Source of the DNA: Myxococcales bacterium
GTDB taxonomy: Bacteria > Myxococcota_A > UBA9160 > SMWR01
Direction: 5' to 3'
Length of the DNA stretch: 64,000 nt
NCBI GenBank assembly: GCA_022561775.1
Contig: JADFQO010000001.1
Location: 94,274 to 158,273 of the forward strand
Every line of letters begins with the position of its first letter. Positions within the stretch are counted from its first letter, which is position 1. Both the position numbers and the translations under genes were made by a program. The notes below the pieces were generated by a model. That model did no database searches and was not told the DNA's origin. It worked only from the letters and a program-made list of their open reading frames with translations. Below are positions 11,078 to 24,352 of the stretch, piece after piece.

Positions 11078-12103
11078 ATGCGACACATGTTCCCGTGGAT
11101 TGCCGCGGGGGTTCTCCTAGCAGCCTCACCGGCGTCGCCCGATGAGATCCTCGTCGACGGCGTCGCCGCCCAGGTCGGTGAGGACGTCGTCCTCTTCTCG
11201 GAGGTGATCGCGATGGTTGCCGAGGGGGAGAAGCAGATGCGCGCCGCCGGCAGCAGGGACGACCAGATCGCAAAGCTGCGCGCCCAGGGGCTCGAGCGAA
11301 TGATCGAAGAAAAACTGATTCGCAACGAGGTGAAGCGGATGGAGCTGTACGCCTCCGACGAAGAGGTCGATGAAACGATCGCAATGATCGCGCGCGATAA
11401 CGGACTCACTCCCGAACAGCTCGAGAAGAGCGTAAGCACAAATAACATGGATTTTGAGGATTACCGCGAGCAGATCAAGGAAAAGATCGAGTATCAGAGA
11501 GTCCTCCAGGTAGCACTGATACCGCAAATCGAAGTCGAGGAGACGGCCGTCCGCAGGCTCTACGATCAGCGCTTCAAAGATCAACCCGACGGAGGAGATC
11601 AGGTCCATTTGCGTCAGCTGTTGGTCCCGGTCAGCCCAGACAAAGACGCCGATGCGGCCTGCGCCGAGGTGAGCGCCGCCGCCGAGCGGATCGCCGCAGG
11701 AGAAACGTTCGAGGCAGCGGCATTCGAAGTTTCGGTGGTCGCACCCGAGCAGGGCGGGGACATCGGCTGGTTGCACGCGTCGTCGCTGGCGGCGTGGATG
11801 GCCGAACTCGTAGCGAAACTCGAACCGGGGGAGGTCAGCCCGGTCAACCGACAGCCCTTCGGGTGCAACCTGCTCAAACTCGTCGAGAGGAGAGCCTTTG
11901 AACCGGTCAGCTACGAAACGGCGAGGCCGGAGCTCTACAGCGAAATTAAGCAGATCATGATGGAGTCGGAGTTCATGATCTGGATGGAGGAGCTCCGGAA
12001 GCGCACCTACATCCAGCGCTATGGCTACTTCGCGGACGCCGCCAAACTCGATACCACCGCCGTTGATCCCGCTGACTCGGAGCAGGGCGCGCTATTCCAG
12101 TGA
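11078..12103 (+). CDS. SurA-like peptidyl-prolyl isomerase / chaperone
   Basis: 'DEILVDGVAAQVGEDVVLFSEVIAMVAE...' SurA N-domain plus PPIC-type region; start placed at MRHMFPW (11078) from the signal peptide. Confidence 0.85.
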   Translation: MRHMFPWIAAGVLLAASPASPDEILVDGVAAQVGEDVVLFSEVIAMVAEGEKQMRAAGSRDDQIAKLRAQGLERMIEEKLIRNEVKRMELYASDEEVDETIAMIARDNGLTPEQLEKSVSTNNMDFEDYREQIKEKIEYQRVLQVALIPQIEVEETAVRRLYDQRFKDQPDGGDQVHLRQLLVPVSPDKDADAACAEVSAAAERIAAGETFEAAAFEVSVVAPEQGGDIGWLHASSLAAWMAELVAKLEPGEVSPVNRQPFGCNLLKLVERRAFEPVSYETARPELYSEIKQIMMESEFMIWMEELRKRTYIQRYGYFADAAKLDTTAVDPADSEQGALFQ

Positions 12104-14928
12104 GCGATGAGGTCTCAGCGCTCACACACATCCTGATCCGAGGCGCCCGCGAACACAATCTGGCCGACTTCGACGTCTGCATTCCGAGGGACAAGTTCGT
12201 CGTCATCACTGGCCTTTCGGGCTCGGGAAAGTCTTCTCTCGCGTTCGACACGATCTACGCCGAGGGGCAACGTCGGTACGTAGAATCTCTATCTGCCTAC
12301 GCGCGTCAATTTCTCGAACAGATGGCAAAGCCCGATGTCGATTCCATCGACGGCCTTTCGCCCGCAATCGCCATCGAGCAGCGGACTGCCGGCAAGAACC
12401 CTCGATCCACGGTCGGGACGGCAACGGAGATCTACGACTACCTTCGACTCCTCTACGCGCGAATCGGACAGCCTCACTGTCATCGATGCGGCAAAGCGAT
12501 TTCCAGCCAGACCGTCCAGCAGATGACGGATCGCGTGATCGCTTTGGGGGATGGAACGCGGCTGCAAATCCTCGCTCCTGTAATTCGGGGAAGAAAGGGC
12601 GAACATCGCAAGGAGCTGCAGGATCTTGCCAAACAGGGATTCGTTCGGGTGCGCGTCGATGGTGAAATGCATGAGCTCGCGGATGAGATTTCGGTCGCTA
12701 AACAATCGAAGCATGATATCGACGTCGTCGTGGACCGGGTCGTCGCAAAGGACGAGGCGCGGAAGCGCATCACCGAGTCGATCGAGACGGCCGTGCGACT
12801 GTCGGGCGGCCTCGTCGCTGTCGATGTCGGCCCGGGACAACAGGAGTGGACTCTCTCCGAGCACAGCGCGTGCGTCGACTGTGGCATCTCCTACCCGGAG
12901 ATCGAGCCGCGCTCGTTCTCCTTCAATAGCCCGCATGGTGCTTGCCCCCGCTGCAGCGGCCTGGGAACGCGCGACGAATTCGATGCTGCGCTGATCGTGC
13001 CCGATGCGTCGCTGTCGGTCTCACGAGGAGCGATCGCGCCCTGGAGCGGGCGTCGCGTCCCGGCATACTACCGGCGCCTGCTCGAAGCGCTCACGGATCA
13101 TTACGAAATCTCGCTCGAAACACCCTGGCGCGAACTTCCCGAGACCGCGCGCAACGGAATCCTCCACGGCGCAAAGGGGGACATCACCTTTGCATTCGAG
13201 CGGAGCAGGAGCGGGCGCGCAATCAAGCGCCGCTGGGATGGCGTGCTCGGGGAGCTCGAGAGGCGCCACGCTCGCGGCGGCGAAGCGGAGCGCAAGGAAC
13301 TCGCTCGTTACCAGTCGCCCCGCAGCTGCCCCGATTGTGACGGGTCGAGACTTCGAATCGAGGCGCGAAGCATTCGGGTGGGCGGCGAATCGATCTCGGA
13401 ACTGACGCAGCGGTCGGTCGCGGATGCGGCGGCTTTCTTCCAGCGCCTCGAGCTCTCGTCCGCGGAGCGCACGATCGCGCAGAAAATCGTGGTCGAGATT
13501 CGAGACCGATTGCGTTTCTTGCAGGATGTCGGTCTCGACTACCTCACGCTCGACCGCAGCAGTACAACACTATCGGGTGGCGAGAGTCAGCGCATTCGCC
13601 TCGCAACCCAGGTGGGTGCCAGCTTGATGGGGGTCCTCTACATCCTCGATGAACCCTCGATCGGCCTGCACCCAAGGGACAACCAGAGGTTGCTCGAGAC
13701 ACTCATGCGGCTACGCGACGGAGGCAACAGTGTGCTCGTCGTGGAGCACGACGAGGCGACGATTCGCTGCGCGGATTTCGTGATTGACCTGGGACCCGGA
13801 GCCGGCATCCACGGCGGACAAATCGTCGCGCTCGGAACGCCCGCGGAAATTGCCGCGAGCGAAGATTCGATTACGGGCGACTATCTATCAGGGCTGCGCG
13901 GCATCGGCGTTCCGACGCAGCGCAGGCCTCCGGGTGAGCGGGCGCTGGACATCCAGAATTGCCAGGGTCACAACCTGAAGAACCTCGACGTGAGAATCCC
14001 GCTGGGCCTCTTCACAGCCGTGACCGGAGTGTCCGGCTCCGGAAAATCGACACTGATCAACGATACGCTCTACCGCGCGCTCGCGGCCCGCCTCCATCAG
14101 GCCAGGGTTCCCGCGGCTCCTTTCGATCGAATCCTGGGTCTCGAAGCGATCGATAAGGTGGTGGACGTGAGTCAGGCGCCGATCGGCCGCACGCCGCGCA
14201 GCAATCCCGCCACCTATACGGGTGCGCTCTCGAGCATCCGCCAGATCTTCAGCCAGGTTCCCGAAGCGCGGGTTCGCGGTTATTCGCCCGGGCGCTTCTC
14301 GTTCAACGTGAAAGGAGGCCGCTGCGAAGCCTGCCGGGGTGACGGGACCCTGCGCGTGGAGATGCACTTTCTTCCGGACATCTTCGTAACTTGCGAGGAG
14401 TGCGCGGGGCGGCGCTACAACCGCGAGACCCTCGAGATCCGCTACAAGGGTCAGAGCATTGCAGACGTACTCGAGATGACCGTTGAGGAAGCGCTCTGTT
14501 TCGCAGAGAACGTCCCATCCCTCCGGCGGCCGCTCCAGACCCTGTTCGATGTAGGGCTCGGATATCTCCAGGTCGGCCAACCAGCGACCACCCTCTCGGG
14601 GGGCGAAGCCCAACGCGTCAAGCTCGCGAAAGAACTGTCCAGGCGTAGCACGGGGCGCACGCTCTATCTCCTCGATGAGCCCACGACCGGATTGCATTTT
14701 GCGGATGTCGAGCAACTCCTGGGCGTGCTCAATCAGCTGGTCGAGAAGGGCAACACGGTGGTTGTCATCGAACACCATCCGGATGTGATCAAGATGGCCG
14801 ACTACGTGATCGACCTGGGTCCAGAGGGAGGTGAGGAAGGCGGAGAGATCGTCGTATCGGGTACACCGGAGGAAGTCGCCGCGCACCCGACCAGCCATAC
14901 GGGACGCGTGCTGCGAGAGGTGCTGTAG
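12100..14928 (+). CDS. uvrA: Excinuclease ABC subunit A
   Basis: 942 aa; 'ARQFLEQMAKPDVDSIDGLSPAIAIEQ', two ABC ATPase cores, zinc-finger CxxC motifs. Confidence 0.97.
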   Translation: MSDEVSALTHILIRGAREHNLADFDVCIPRDKFVVITGLSGSGKSSLAFDTIYAEGQRRYVESLSAYARQFLEQMAKPDVDSIDGLSPAIAIEQRTAGKNPRSTVGTATEIYDYLRLLYARIGQPHCHRCGKAISSQTVQQMTDRVIALGDGTRLQILAPVIRGRKGEHRKELQDLAKQGFVRVRVDGEMHELADEISVAKQSKHDIDVVVDRVVAKDEARKRITESIETAVRLSGGLVAVDVGPGQQEWTLSEHSACVDCGISYPEIEPRSFSFNSPHGACPRCSGLGTRDEFDAALIVPDASLSVSRGAIAPWSGRRVPAYYRRLLEALTDHYEISLETPWRELPETARNGILHGAKGDITFAFERSRSGRAIKRRWDGVLGELERRHARGGEAERKELARYQSPRSCPDCDGSRLRIEARSIRVGGESISELTQRSVADAAAFFQRLELSSAERTIAQKIVVEIRDRLRFLQDVGLDYLTLDRSSTTLSGGESQRIRLATQVGASLMGVLYILDEPSIGLHPRDNQRLLETLMRLRDGGNSVLVVEHDEATIRCADFVIDLGPGAGIHGGQIVALGTPAEIAASEDSITGDYLSGLRGIGVPTQRRPPGERALDIQNCQGHNLKNLDVRIPLGLFTAVTGVSGSGKSTLINDTLYRALAARLHQARVPAAPFDRILGLEAIDKVVDVSQAPIGRTPRSNPATYTGALSSIRQIFSQVPEARVRGYSPGRFSFNVKGGRCEACRGDGTLRVEMHFLPDIFVTCEECAGRRYNRETLEIRYKGQSIADVLEMTVEEALCFAENVPSLRRPLQTLFDVGLGYLQVGQPATTLSGGEAQRVKLAKELSRRSTGRTLYLLDEPTTGLHFADVEQLLGVLNQLVEKGNTVVVIEHHPDVIKMADYVIDLGPEGGEEGGEIVVSGTPEEVAAHPTSHTGRVLREVL

Positions 14929-14955
14929 CTCGGGAGCGGGTAGCGGCAAGAGAAG

Positions 14956-14980
14956 AGGCGGGAGAGGAATCTCCCCGCCT
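14956..14980. terminator. Hairpin between convergent uvrA and tmk
   Basis: AGGCGGGAGA-GGAA-TCTCCCCGCCT near-perfect inverted repeat in the convergent gap. Confidence 0.55.
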
Positions 14981-14988
14981 GGTTCGCT

Positions 14989-15594
14989 TTAGCCGAGACC
15001 GAGGCGTTCGCGGACCCGCTCGGCGATGATGGCTTCGATCTCGCTTGGCCCCCCGCCACCCGGTACGCGCTCCAGGTAGGAGCAGTCGAGGGTGTCGAAG
15101 ACCGAAGCGACCCTCGAGAGAAGCTCGCGCCGTTCGAAGACGCCCTCGATCTCGGCGCCGCGCGCGTGCACGCGCTCGAATGCTTGCTGGGGATCGATCT
15201 CGAGCAGCACCACGAGGTCGGGGATCGGAAACTCGGCCTCGCTGTCCGCGAGAATCTTCTCGTAGTCGAGGCCGCGCGCGCCCTGATAGGCGACGGTCGA
15301 CAGATAGTAGCGGTCGGTCAGTACGATCCGGCCGGCGCGCAGCGCGGGCGCGATGACCTCGGCGACATGCACCCGCCGGTCTTCGACGAACCAGCGCAAT
15401 TCTTCCTCGAGATCGAGCTCCTTGCCTGAGCGCGCCATCTCGCGAATGCGCTGACCGCTCGGAAATTCGGTTGGCTCACGGGTGCTGACGACGTCGCAGC
15501 CGGCCGCGCGCAAGCGCGCCGCCAAGCGCTCGAGCTGCGTGCTCTTCCCGCTGCCGTCGAGACCCTCGAACGCGATCAGCCGCCCACCGTTCAC
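14989..15594 (-). CDS. tmk: Thymidylate kinase
   Basis: 'RLIAFEGLDGSGKSTQLERLAARL...TREPTEFPSGQRIRE...DRYYLSTVAYQGARG'. Confidence 0.93.
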   Translation of the reverse strand: MNGGRLIAFEGLDGSGKSTQLERLAARLRAAGCDVVSTREPTEFPSGQRIREMARSGKELDLEEELRWFVEDRRVHVAEVIAPALRAGRIVLTDRYYLSTVAYQGARGLDYEKILADSEAEFPIPDLVVLLEIDPQQAFERVHARGAEIEGVFERRELLSRVASVFDTLDCSYLERVPGGGGPSEIEAIIAERVRERLGLG

Positions 15595-15728
15595 GGGGAA
15601 CCCGCCGTCAGTCGTTCACGCAGCGCAGAACACGAGCCGGCTTCGAACATGGAAGTCCTCGACACCGCTGCGAAAACCCGACCGCAGCGGGTGGCCCGCC
15701 CGTCGGCACGGCGCTTGCTCTAGCGGCA

Positions 15729-15746
15729 GTGTGCCTTCGGGCACAC
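15729..15746. terminator. UUCG-loop hairpin between atpE and tmk
   Basis: GTGTGCC-TTCG-GGCACAC perfect inverted repeat; position fits 3' end of the atp(IBE) transcript. Confidence 0.4.
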
Positions 15747-15884
15747 CCGCCAACGCCCCTTCAAGGGACCGGGGGCCGGCGGGAATGGGGTCGTCGGGCG
15801 GGCGCTGGGTTCGGCGTGGAATACTACAGGGGTGAGTTCCACGTCGAGTTCCCGCCCGGCGGCTCCGAATCTCAGTCGCGATGC

Positions 15885-16202
15885 TCAGATCTTGCCCTGC
15901 AACATGAAGGCGATCACGAGTCCGTAGATGGCGATCGACTCGATGAGTACCATGCCGAGGATGAAGCTCGTGAACATCGTGCCCGCCGCGCCCGGGTTGC
16001 GCGCGATGCCGGCCGTGGTGTTACCCGCCGTGAGGCCCTGGCCGATCCCGCAGCCGAGCCCGGCGAGTCCGATCGCGAGACCCGCGCCGAGCGCGTAGCC
16101 CCACTTCCCGTCACCGCCGCTGCCGTCTTCAGCGCCCGCCACCATCGGCAATGCGATCAGGAACAGAGTCCAGAGTACGACTTTTCCGAATTTGCAAATC
16201 AC
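15885..16202 (-). CDS. atpE: F1Fo ATP synthase subunit c, with N-terminal signal-peptide-like extension
   Basis: 'GLAGLGCGIGQGLTAGNTTAGIARNPGAAGTMFTSFILGMVLIESIAIYGLVIAF'; GTG start assumed at 16202. Confidence 0.93.
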   Translation of the reverse strand: MICKFGKVVLWTLFLIALPMVAGAEDGSGGDGKWGYALGAGLAIGLAGLGCGIGQGLTAGNTTAGIARNPGAAGTMFTSFILGMVLIESIAIYGLVIAFMLQGKI

Positions 16203-16243
16203 AGTTGTCTCCTTGCTGAACGTGGCTCTTTGCCGAGGCCCCT

Positions 16244-16960
16244 CTAGTGGGGCTCCTCGAGCGCCAAACCGATGTAGATCATGGTGAGTAGAGCGAAGAT
16301 GAACGCTTGCAGGAACGAAACGATCAACCCGAGCCCCATGAAAATCGCGGGTACGCCGATCGGAACCAGTGTTATCCATACAGCGATGACCATGTGGTCC
16401 GCGAACATGTTTGCCAGAAGCCGCACCGCCAGGGTGCCCATCCGCGCCGCATCCAATGGAAGCTCGATAATCAAGATCAGAGGGGCCAATAAGCGGAAGT
16501 GCACGGTTCGCCCGAACAGCTGTTTCTCGAAGAAACTCGGCCCCATGAACTTGACCAGGTATCTCTGCTTGTGCTTCGCGATACCCGCCCCGGTGTAGAC
16601 GACCCAGGAAATCACCGCCCAGGCCAAGGTGGTGTTCACGTCGGAGGTCGCGCCCTCGACTCCGGGGATCAGTCCGATCAGATTCGAAATCAGGATGAAG
16701 ACGAACATCGTGCCGACGATCGGAAAGTATTTGCGCCAGTCCTCTCCCATCCGGTCGCGAGCCAGGTTTGCGAGCGCTTCGACGATCACTTCGAAGCAGT
16801 TGCGAAGCGTCACGCCTTCGTCGGGAACCAGGCCACCGTGTGCGACGGCGAGTCTGTGGCGAATCAGCATCCCCGCGGCGAGCAGCAACAGGCCGGCGAG
16901 AATCGCCGCCTGGACGACCCACGGAACCGTGGATTCGAGTGGGGTGTAGATGTTTACCAA
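16244..16960 (-). CDS. atpB: F1Fo ATP synthase subunit a
   Basis: 'LIGLIPGVEGATSDVNTTLAWAVISW...PLDAARMGTLAVRLLANMFADH...QAFIFALLTMIYIGLALEEPH'. Confidence 0.95.
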   Translation of the reverse strand: MVNIYTPLESTVPWVVQAAILAGLLLLAAGMLIRHRLAVAHGGLVPDEGVTLRNCFEVIVEALANLARDRMGEDWRKYFPIVGTMFVFILISNLIGLIPGVEGATSDVNTTLAWAVISWVVYTGAGIAKHKQRYLVKFMGPSFFEKQLFGRTVHFRLLAPLILIIELPLDAARMGTLAVRLLANMFADHMVIAVWITLVPIGVPAIFMGLGLIVSFLQAFIFALLTMIYIGLALEEPH

Positions 16961-17412
16961 CTCCCCTCCTCGGGATCGTTAGACGCCTCGGTCTCGCGCG
17001 CCAGCCAGGGATCCCAACGGTCCCAGCTCGGATCGTCGTCGGCGAGTCGCGGTGCGTTCGGGTCGATCGGCGGCCGTGACCGCCAGGCTTCGATGATCGT
17101 CGCGGGCATGACGAGCGACAGCCCGATCACCAAACCCGCGGCGTCGGCGCCGAAGTAGAGCGCCGCACCGATGCCGATCGCGAGCAAGACAAACCGCAAG
17201 CCGAAGACGGCCGCCCAGGCGCGCTGCCCGGGCATCACGCCCCAGAAGAGAAATTGCGCGGAGCGTCGCAGCGCCCGGAAGTTCGCGGCTTCGAGCGCGG
17301 CCCCGACCGCGAGGCTCGTAGCAAACGCGGGCGTCGCAACCGCGAGCGAGGTCGCAACCGCGCCGGCGGAAATCGCGATGTTCCAGCGCTCGATGGGGTC
17401 GATGCTGATCAT
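16954..17412 (-). CDS. ATP synthase subunit I-like membrane protein
   Basis: Four hydrophobic segments, directly upstream of atpB and overlapping neighbours. Confidence 0.55.
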   Translation of the reverse strand: MISIDPIERWNIAISAGAVATSLAVATPAFATSLAVGAALEAANFRALRRSAQFLFWGVMPGQRAWAAVFGLRFVLLAIGIGAALYFGADAAGLVIGLSLVMPATIIEAWRSRPPIDPNAPRLADDDPSWDRWDPWLARETEASNDPEEGSW

Positions 17413-17681
17413 TCGCCCTCGTCGGTTTCGGCGGCGTCGCCCGAATTCTCACCCCTCATCCAACGACCGAGGCGAATCAGTCGGATGGTGAAGGACGCAA
17501 ATCCAATCGCGGTTCCAAGTAGAAGAAGCGCGGGTGCGGTGTCGAAAACTCCGTCCAGCCAGTACCCGAGACAGACCGTGATCAACAGCGCGATGACGGC
17601 CTCGAACGCGCCCTGGTAGACCGCACCCTGTCGCCGACTCTGACCGGCTTGAGACTCCTTCTCGTGCTGCCGGTCCGTCAC
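17409..17681 (-). CDS. AtpZ/AtpI-type two-TM protein
   Basis: 'VYQGAFEAVIALLITVCLGYWLDGVFDTAPALLLLGTAIGFASFTIRLIRLG' is AtpZ-like. Confidence 0.75.
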   Translation of the reverse strand: MTDRQHEKESQAGQSRRQGAVYQGAFEAVIALLITVCLGYWLDGVFDTAPALLLLGTAIGFASFTIRLIRLGRWMRGENSGDAAETDEGE

Positions 17682-17778
17682 GGTAAACCGGTCACCGGGT
17701 TCGCGGCATCCCCCGGCAATCGCTGCAAATCGCGACCCCTGAGGACGGCGCGCATCCTAGCCAACGCCCGGGAGGGGC

Positions 17779-19074
17779 TCAACGCACCCTCGCGGTTTTC
17801 TGCATCGCGATCCGCGCGGCCGCCAGAGTAGCCTCGATGTCCCGCGATTGGTGGGCCAGCGAGGCGAATCCACACTCGAATCGGGATGGCGCGAGGTAGA
17901 TCCCCTGCTCGAGCATGCTCTGGAAGAAACGCTTGAAGCGCCCCGCGTGGGCCTTCTGGGCGTCCGCGAAGTTTCGAACCGGGCCGGGGTGGAAGAAGAA
18001 ACCGAACGCTCCGCCGACCGCGACCGCGGTGAATTCGACTCCGACTTCGCGGGCAATCTCGCCCAGGCCGTCTGCCATCCGCTGGGAAGTTGCTCCGAGG
18101 CGTTCGTAGCTTCCGGCCTTGGCGAGCTCGCCGAGCGTGGCAAGCCCGGCCGCCATCGCGAGCGGGTTGCCCGAGAGCGTGCCCGCCTGGTAGACGGGCC
18201 CGTCGGGCGCGACCTGGGTCATCAGATCCCGGCGGCCTCCGTACGCGGCTGCGGGCAAGCCGCCGCCGACGATCTTTCCGAGACAGGTGAGATCCGGCTT
18301 TACGCCGTAGAGAGTCTGGGCGCCCCCCCAGGCGAGCCGAAAACCCGTGATGACCTCGTCGAAGATCAGCAGCGCGCCGGAGCGATCACAGCACTCGCGC
18401 AGTTCTTCGAGAAAACCCGGCAGCGGTGGAACACAGCCCATGTTGCCCGCGAGCGGCTCCACGATCGCGCAGGCGATCTCGTCGCCCCAGCGCTCGAAGG
18501 CCTGCCGGACGGCACCCACGTCGTTGTAGGGCGCCTGGATGGTGAGATTCGCGTAGCATGCGGGAACGCCGGGCGAACCCGGGATGCCGAGCGTCGCAAC
18601 GCCGCTTCCCGCACCGAGAAGCAGCGCGTCGACGTGGCCGTGGTAACAGCCCTCGAACTTCAAGACGCGCTCGCGACCCGTCGCGGCCCGCGCGAGGCGC
18701 AGCGCGCTCATCGTCGCCTCGCTGCCCGAACTCACCATGCGGATCTTCTGCACGCTCGGCAGCGCGCTCGTGATGACCTCCGCGAGTTCGATTTCGCGTT
18801 CCGTCGGCGCACCGAAACCCGTCCCCAATGCCATCGCCGCGCGCAGCGCCTTGAGGACCGACGGGTTGGCGTGGCCGGCAATCAGCGGCCCCCACGATCC
18901 GACGAAGTCGATGTACTCGTTGCCGTCGGCGTCCCAGATGCGGCAACCCTTGCCGCGCTCGATGAAGCGCGGCACACCGCCGACAGATCCGAACGCGCGC
19001 ACGGGACTGTTGACGCCACCGGCGATCACGCGCTTGGCGCGCTTGAAGAGTTCCTTCGAGCGATCGGTGCTCAC
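17779..19074 (-). CDS. hemL: Glutamate-1-semialdehyde 2,1-aminomutase
   Basis: 'RVIAGGVNSPVRAFGSVGGVPRFIERGKG...FEGCYHGHVDALLLGAGSG...GKIVGGGLPAAAYGGRRDLM'. Confidence 0.96.
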   Translation of the reverse strand: MSTDRSKELFKRAKRVIAGGVNSPVRAFGSVGGVPRFIERGKGCRIWDADGNEYIDFVGSWGPLIAGHANPSVLKALRAAMALGTGFGAPTEREIELAEVITSALPSVQKIRMVSSGSEATMSALRLARAATGRERVLKFEGCYHGHVDALLLGAGSGVATLGIPGSPGVPACYANLTIQAPYNDVGAVRQAFERWGDEIACAIVEPLAGNMGCVPPLPGFLEELRECCDRSGALLIFDEVITGFRLAWGGAQTLYGVKPDLTCLGKIVGGGLPAAAYGGRRDLMTQVAPDGPVYQAGTLSGNPLAMAAGLATLGELAKAGSYERLGATSQRMADGLGEIAREVGVEFTAVAVGGAFGFFFHPGPVRNFADAQKAHAGRFKRFFQSMLEQGIYLAPSRFECGFASLAHQSRDIEATLAAARIAMQKTARVR

Positions 19075-19154
19075 GGTTGGGCCTCTTGGGGCTAGCGGGC
19101 GAATCCGCTGGATTCGCTGGCGGCGTCGCGCAACCCCATAATGGGGTCGCGCTC

Positions 19155-21761
19155 CTAGCTGTCCTCGTCTTCCTCGGTCTCGTTTTGCTCCGCGCCGTTG
19201 GACCCGGATGGCGCGCCATTGCCTTTCGACACCCCGCCGTCGGACGACTCCTCACCCTCGAGCGGCGCCTCGTCTTCATCGCGCTCGGCGATCCGAGCCA
19301 TCGAGACGAGTCGCTCGCCGTCGCCGAGATTCATCACCCGCACACCCTGGGTGGCGCGACCCATCGTCGAGATTCCCTTGACGAGACAGCGCAGCACTTT
19401 GCCACCGTCGGTGATCAGCATCACTTCATCATCGCCAACGACCTGCGCGACGCGCACGACCTTGCCGTTGCGATCCGTGGTTCGGATCGTGATCACGCCC
19501 TGGCCTCCGCGGCGCTGCAGCCGGTAGTCCTCAAGCGGGGTCCGCTTTCCGTAACCCTTTTCGGTGATGGTGAGGATTGTCGCGCCTGGGGAGAGGATCT
19601 CCATACCGACCACCTCGTCGCCGTCGGCCAGCGCCATGCCGCGCACACCCGCAGCCGCACGCCCCATCGGCCGCACCTGCTCTTCGGGAAAGCGGATCGA
19701 CTTACCGCCCCGGCTTGCGATGATGACTTCTTGAGACCCGTTCGTCCGACAAGCCGCGATCAACTCGTCTTCGGGGTCGAGGTTGATCGCGATGATTCCG
19801 CCGCGCCTGGGATTGGAAAATGCGGTCAGCGACGACTTCTTGATCACGCCCTTTCGCGTGCAGAGCAGCACGAAATCACCGTCGTCGGCGGCGAAGCTCC
19901 GGACCGGCAGCGTCGCCTGGACGCGCTCGCCCTCGGCGAGGTGGAGCACGTTGCTGAGTGCGCGGCCGCGCGCCGCGCGCCCGAGTTGCGGAAGTTCGTG
20001 GACCTTCAGCCAGTGGGCGCGCCCGCGGGTGGTGAAGAAGAGGATGTAGGCGTGGGTCGAGGCGACGAAGAGGCGCTCGACAAAGTCTGCCTCGCGGGCC
20101 GCCATGCCCTTCACGCCCTTGCCACCGCGCCTTTGCGCGCGGTACTGGCTCAGCGGATTGCGCTTGATGTAACCGCTGTTGGACACAGTCACCACCATGT
20201 CCTCCTCGACGATCAGGTCTTCGGTGGTGATCCCCTCGACGGGGCCGACGAGTTCGGTCTTGCGGTCGTCGCCGAAGCGATCGCTGATCCCCTGAACCTC
20301 CTCGACGACCACGTCGAGGATCTGCGCATCGCTCGCGAGCAGATCCTTGAGGCCCGCGATCTTGGCACGGACCTCTGCGAGTTCGTCGATTACGCGTTGC
20401 CGCTCGAGGGCCGTCAGCGCCCGCAGGCGCATCTCGAGGATCGCGTTGGCCTGCCTCTCGCTAAACTCGAAGCGCTCCATGAGTCGAGCGCGGGCATCCG
20501 CAGTGGACTCCGAGGCGCGAATCGTCGAGATCACTTCGTCGAGGTTGTCGAGCGCGATCGCGAAACCGTCGAGCAGATGCGCGCGCGCCTCGGCCTGGGC
20601 GAGATCGTAGGTGGACCGACGCACCACGACTTCTGCGCGGAAATCGACGAAATGCCGCAGTGCCTGTTTGAGAGAGAGCAGCTGGGGCCGGTCGTTTACC
20701 AGCGCGAGCATGTTCATACCAAACGTCGACTGCAATGGAGTCTGCTTGTAGAGCTGGTTGAGGATCACCTCGCCCTGTGCGTCGCGGCGCAGCTCGATCA
20801 CGATCCGCATGCCCTCGCGATTTGATTCGTCGCGGAGATCGGTGACACCGTCGATCTTGCCGGCCCGCACGAGATCGGCGATCCGCTCGACGAGCGACGC
20901 CTTGTTGACCATGTAGGGGATCTCGGTGATGACGATCCGCGGACCGCGCTTGCTCTCTTCAAACGCCGCTCGCGCGCGCACCGTGAGCAGGCCGCGGCCC
21001 GTCGCGTACGCGGAGCGGATCCCCTCGCTGCCACAGATCATCGCGCCGGTCGGGAAGTCGGGGCCAGGCAGCTTCTCGAGCAGTTCGTCGAGCGTGCACT
21101 CGGGATTCTTCACTTCGAGCAGGATCGCGTCCACGAGTTCGCGAAGGTTGTGGGGAGGAATGTTGGTCGCCATCCCGACCGCGATCCCCGACGATCCGTT
21201 CGCGAGCAGATTCGGGAAGCGCGATGGCAGGACCACCGGCTCCATGACGCCACCATCGAAGTTCGGCACGAAGTCGACGGTCTCGCGGTCGATATCTCGG
21301 AGCATCTCCTCCGCGATGGGATCGAGGCGCGCCTCCGTGTATCGATAGGCGGCCGCCGAGTCACCATCGATGGATCCGAAGTTTCCCTGACCGTCGACGA
21401 GCGGATAGCGAAGCGAAAAATCCTGGGCCATCCGGACCATCGAGTCGTAGACCGCACTGTCGCCGTGAGGGTGATAGTGCTTGAGGACCTCGCCAACGAC
21501 TCCCGCTGACTTCGAATAATTGCGGCTCGAGAGCAGACCTTCCCGGTTCATCGCGTAGAGGATGCGTCGATGAACGGGTTTGAGACCATCTCGCACGTCG
21601 GGCAGCGCCCGGCTGATGATGACCGACATCGAATAGTCGAGAAACGAGCGCCGGACTTCGTCTTCGATATTGACGGGCAGGTAGGCGAAGTCCGGGGGAG
21701 CACCACCTCCCGCATCACCTTCAGAGGCGCCGTCCTCAGGCGTTCTCGGTTCGTCGCTCAC
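19155..21761 (-). CDS. gyrA: DNA gyrase subunit A
   Basis: '[26 protein letters not shown]', YTE(A) active-site region '[11 protein letters not shown]', QRRGGKG GyrA box. Confidence 0.97.
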   Translation of the reverse strand: MSDEPRTPEDGASEGDAGGGAPPDFAYLPVNIEDEVRRSFLDYSMSVIISRALPDVRDGLKPVHRRILYAMNREGLLSSRNYSKSAGVVGEVLKHYHPHGDSAVYDSMVRMAQDFSLRYPLVDGQGNFGSIDGDSAAAYRYTEARLDPIAEEMLRDIDRETVDFVPNFDGGVMEPVVLPSRFPNLLANGSSGIAVGMATNIPPHNLRELVDAILLEVKNPECTLDELLEKLPGPDFPTGAMICGSEGIRSAYATGRGLLTVRARAAFEESKRGPRIVITEIPYMVNKASLVERIADLVRAGKIDGVTDLRDESNREGMRIVIELRRDAQGEVILNQLYKQTPLQSTFGMNMLALVNDRPQLLSLKQALRHFVDFRAEVVVRRSTYDLAQAEARAHLLDGFAIALDNLDEVISTIRASESTADARARLMERFEFSERQANAILEMRLRALTALERQRVIDELAEVRAKIAGLKDLLASDAQILDVVVEEVQGISDRFGDDRKTELVGPVEGITTEDLIVEEDMVVTVSNSGYIKRNPLSQYRAQRRGGKGVKGMAAREADFVERLFVASTHAYILFFTTRGRAHWLKVHELPQLGRAARGRALSNVLHLAEGERVQATLPVRSFAADDGDFVLLCTRKGVIKKSSLTAFSNPRRGGIIAINLDPEDELIAACRTNGSQEVIIASRGGKSIRFPEEQVRPMGRAAAGVRGMALADGDEVVGMEILSPGATILTITEKGYGKRTPLEDYRLQRRGGQGVITIRTTDRNGKVVRVAQVVGDDEVMLITDGGKVLRCLVKGISTMGRATQGVRVMNLGDGERLVSMARIAERDEDEAPLEGEESSDGGVSKGNGAPSGSNGAEQNETEEDEDS

Positions 21762-21772
21762 TGCAGCCTTTC

Positions 21773-24220
<2,448 letters not shown>

Positions 24221-24352
24221 CTATTCCTTGCGCGGACTACGTGGCGGCGAAGCGAGCTGAAGGGGACTTGACCAACGCTTCACCAAATTGGTAGAGCGAG
24301 GGTACTAAATGGCTAAGTCCGCGTAAAGCCTCGCAAACCGCCGAAATCGAGC

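Noticed and set aside
16365-16385. DnaA-box-like TTATCCATA
   Set aside because: Isolated single mismatch site inside atpB coding sequence; no cluster.
19077-20825. 582-aa plus-strand ORF antisense to gyrA
   Set aside because: Low-complexity, Arg/Asp/His-rich translation typical of antisense frames in GC-rich DNA.
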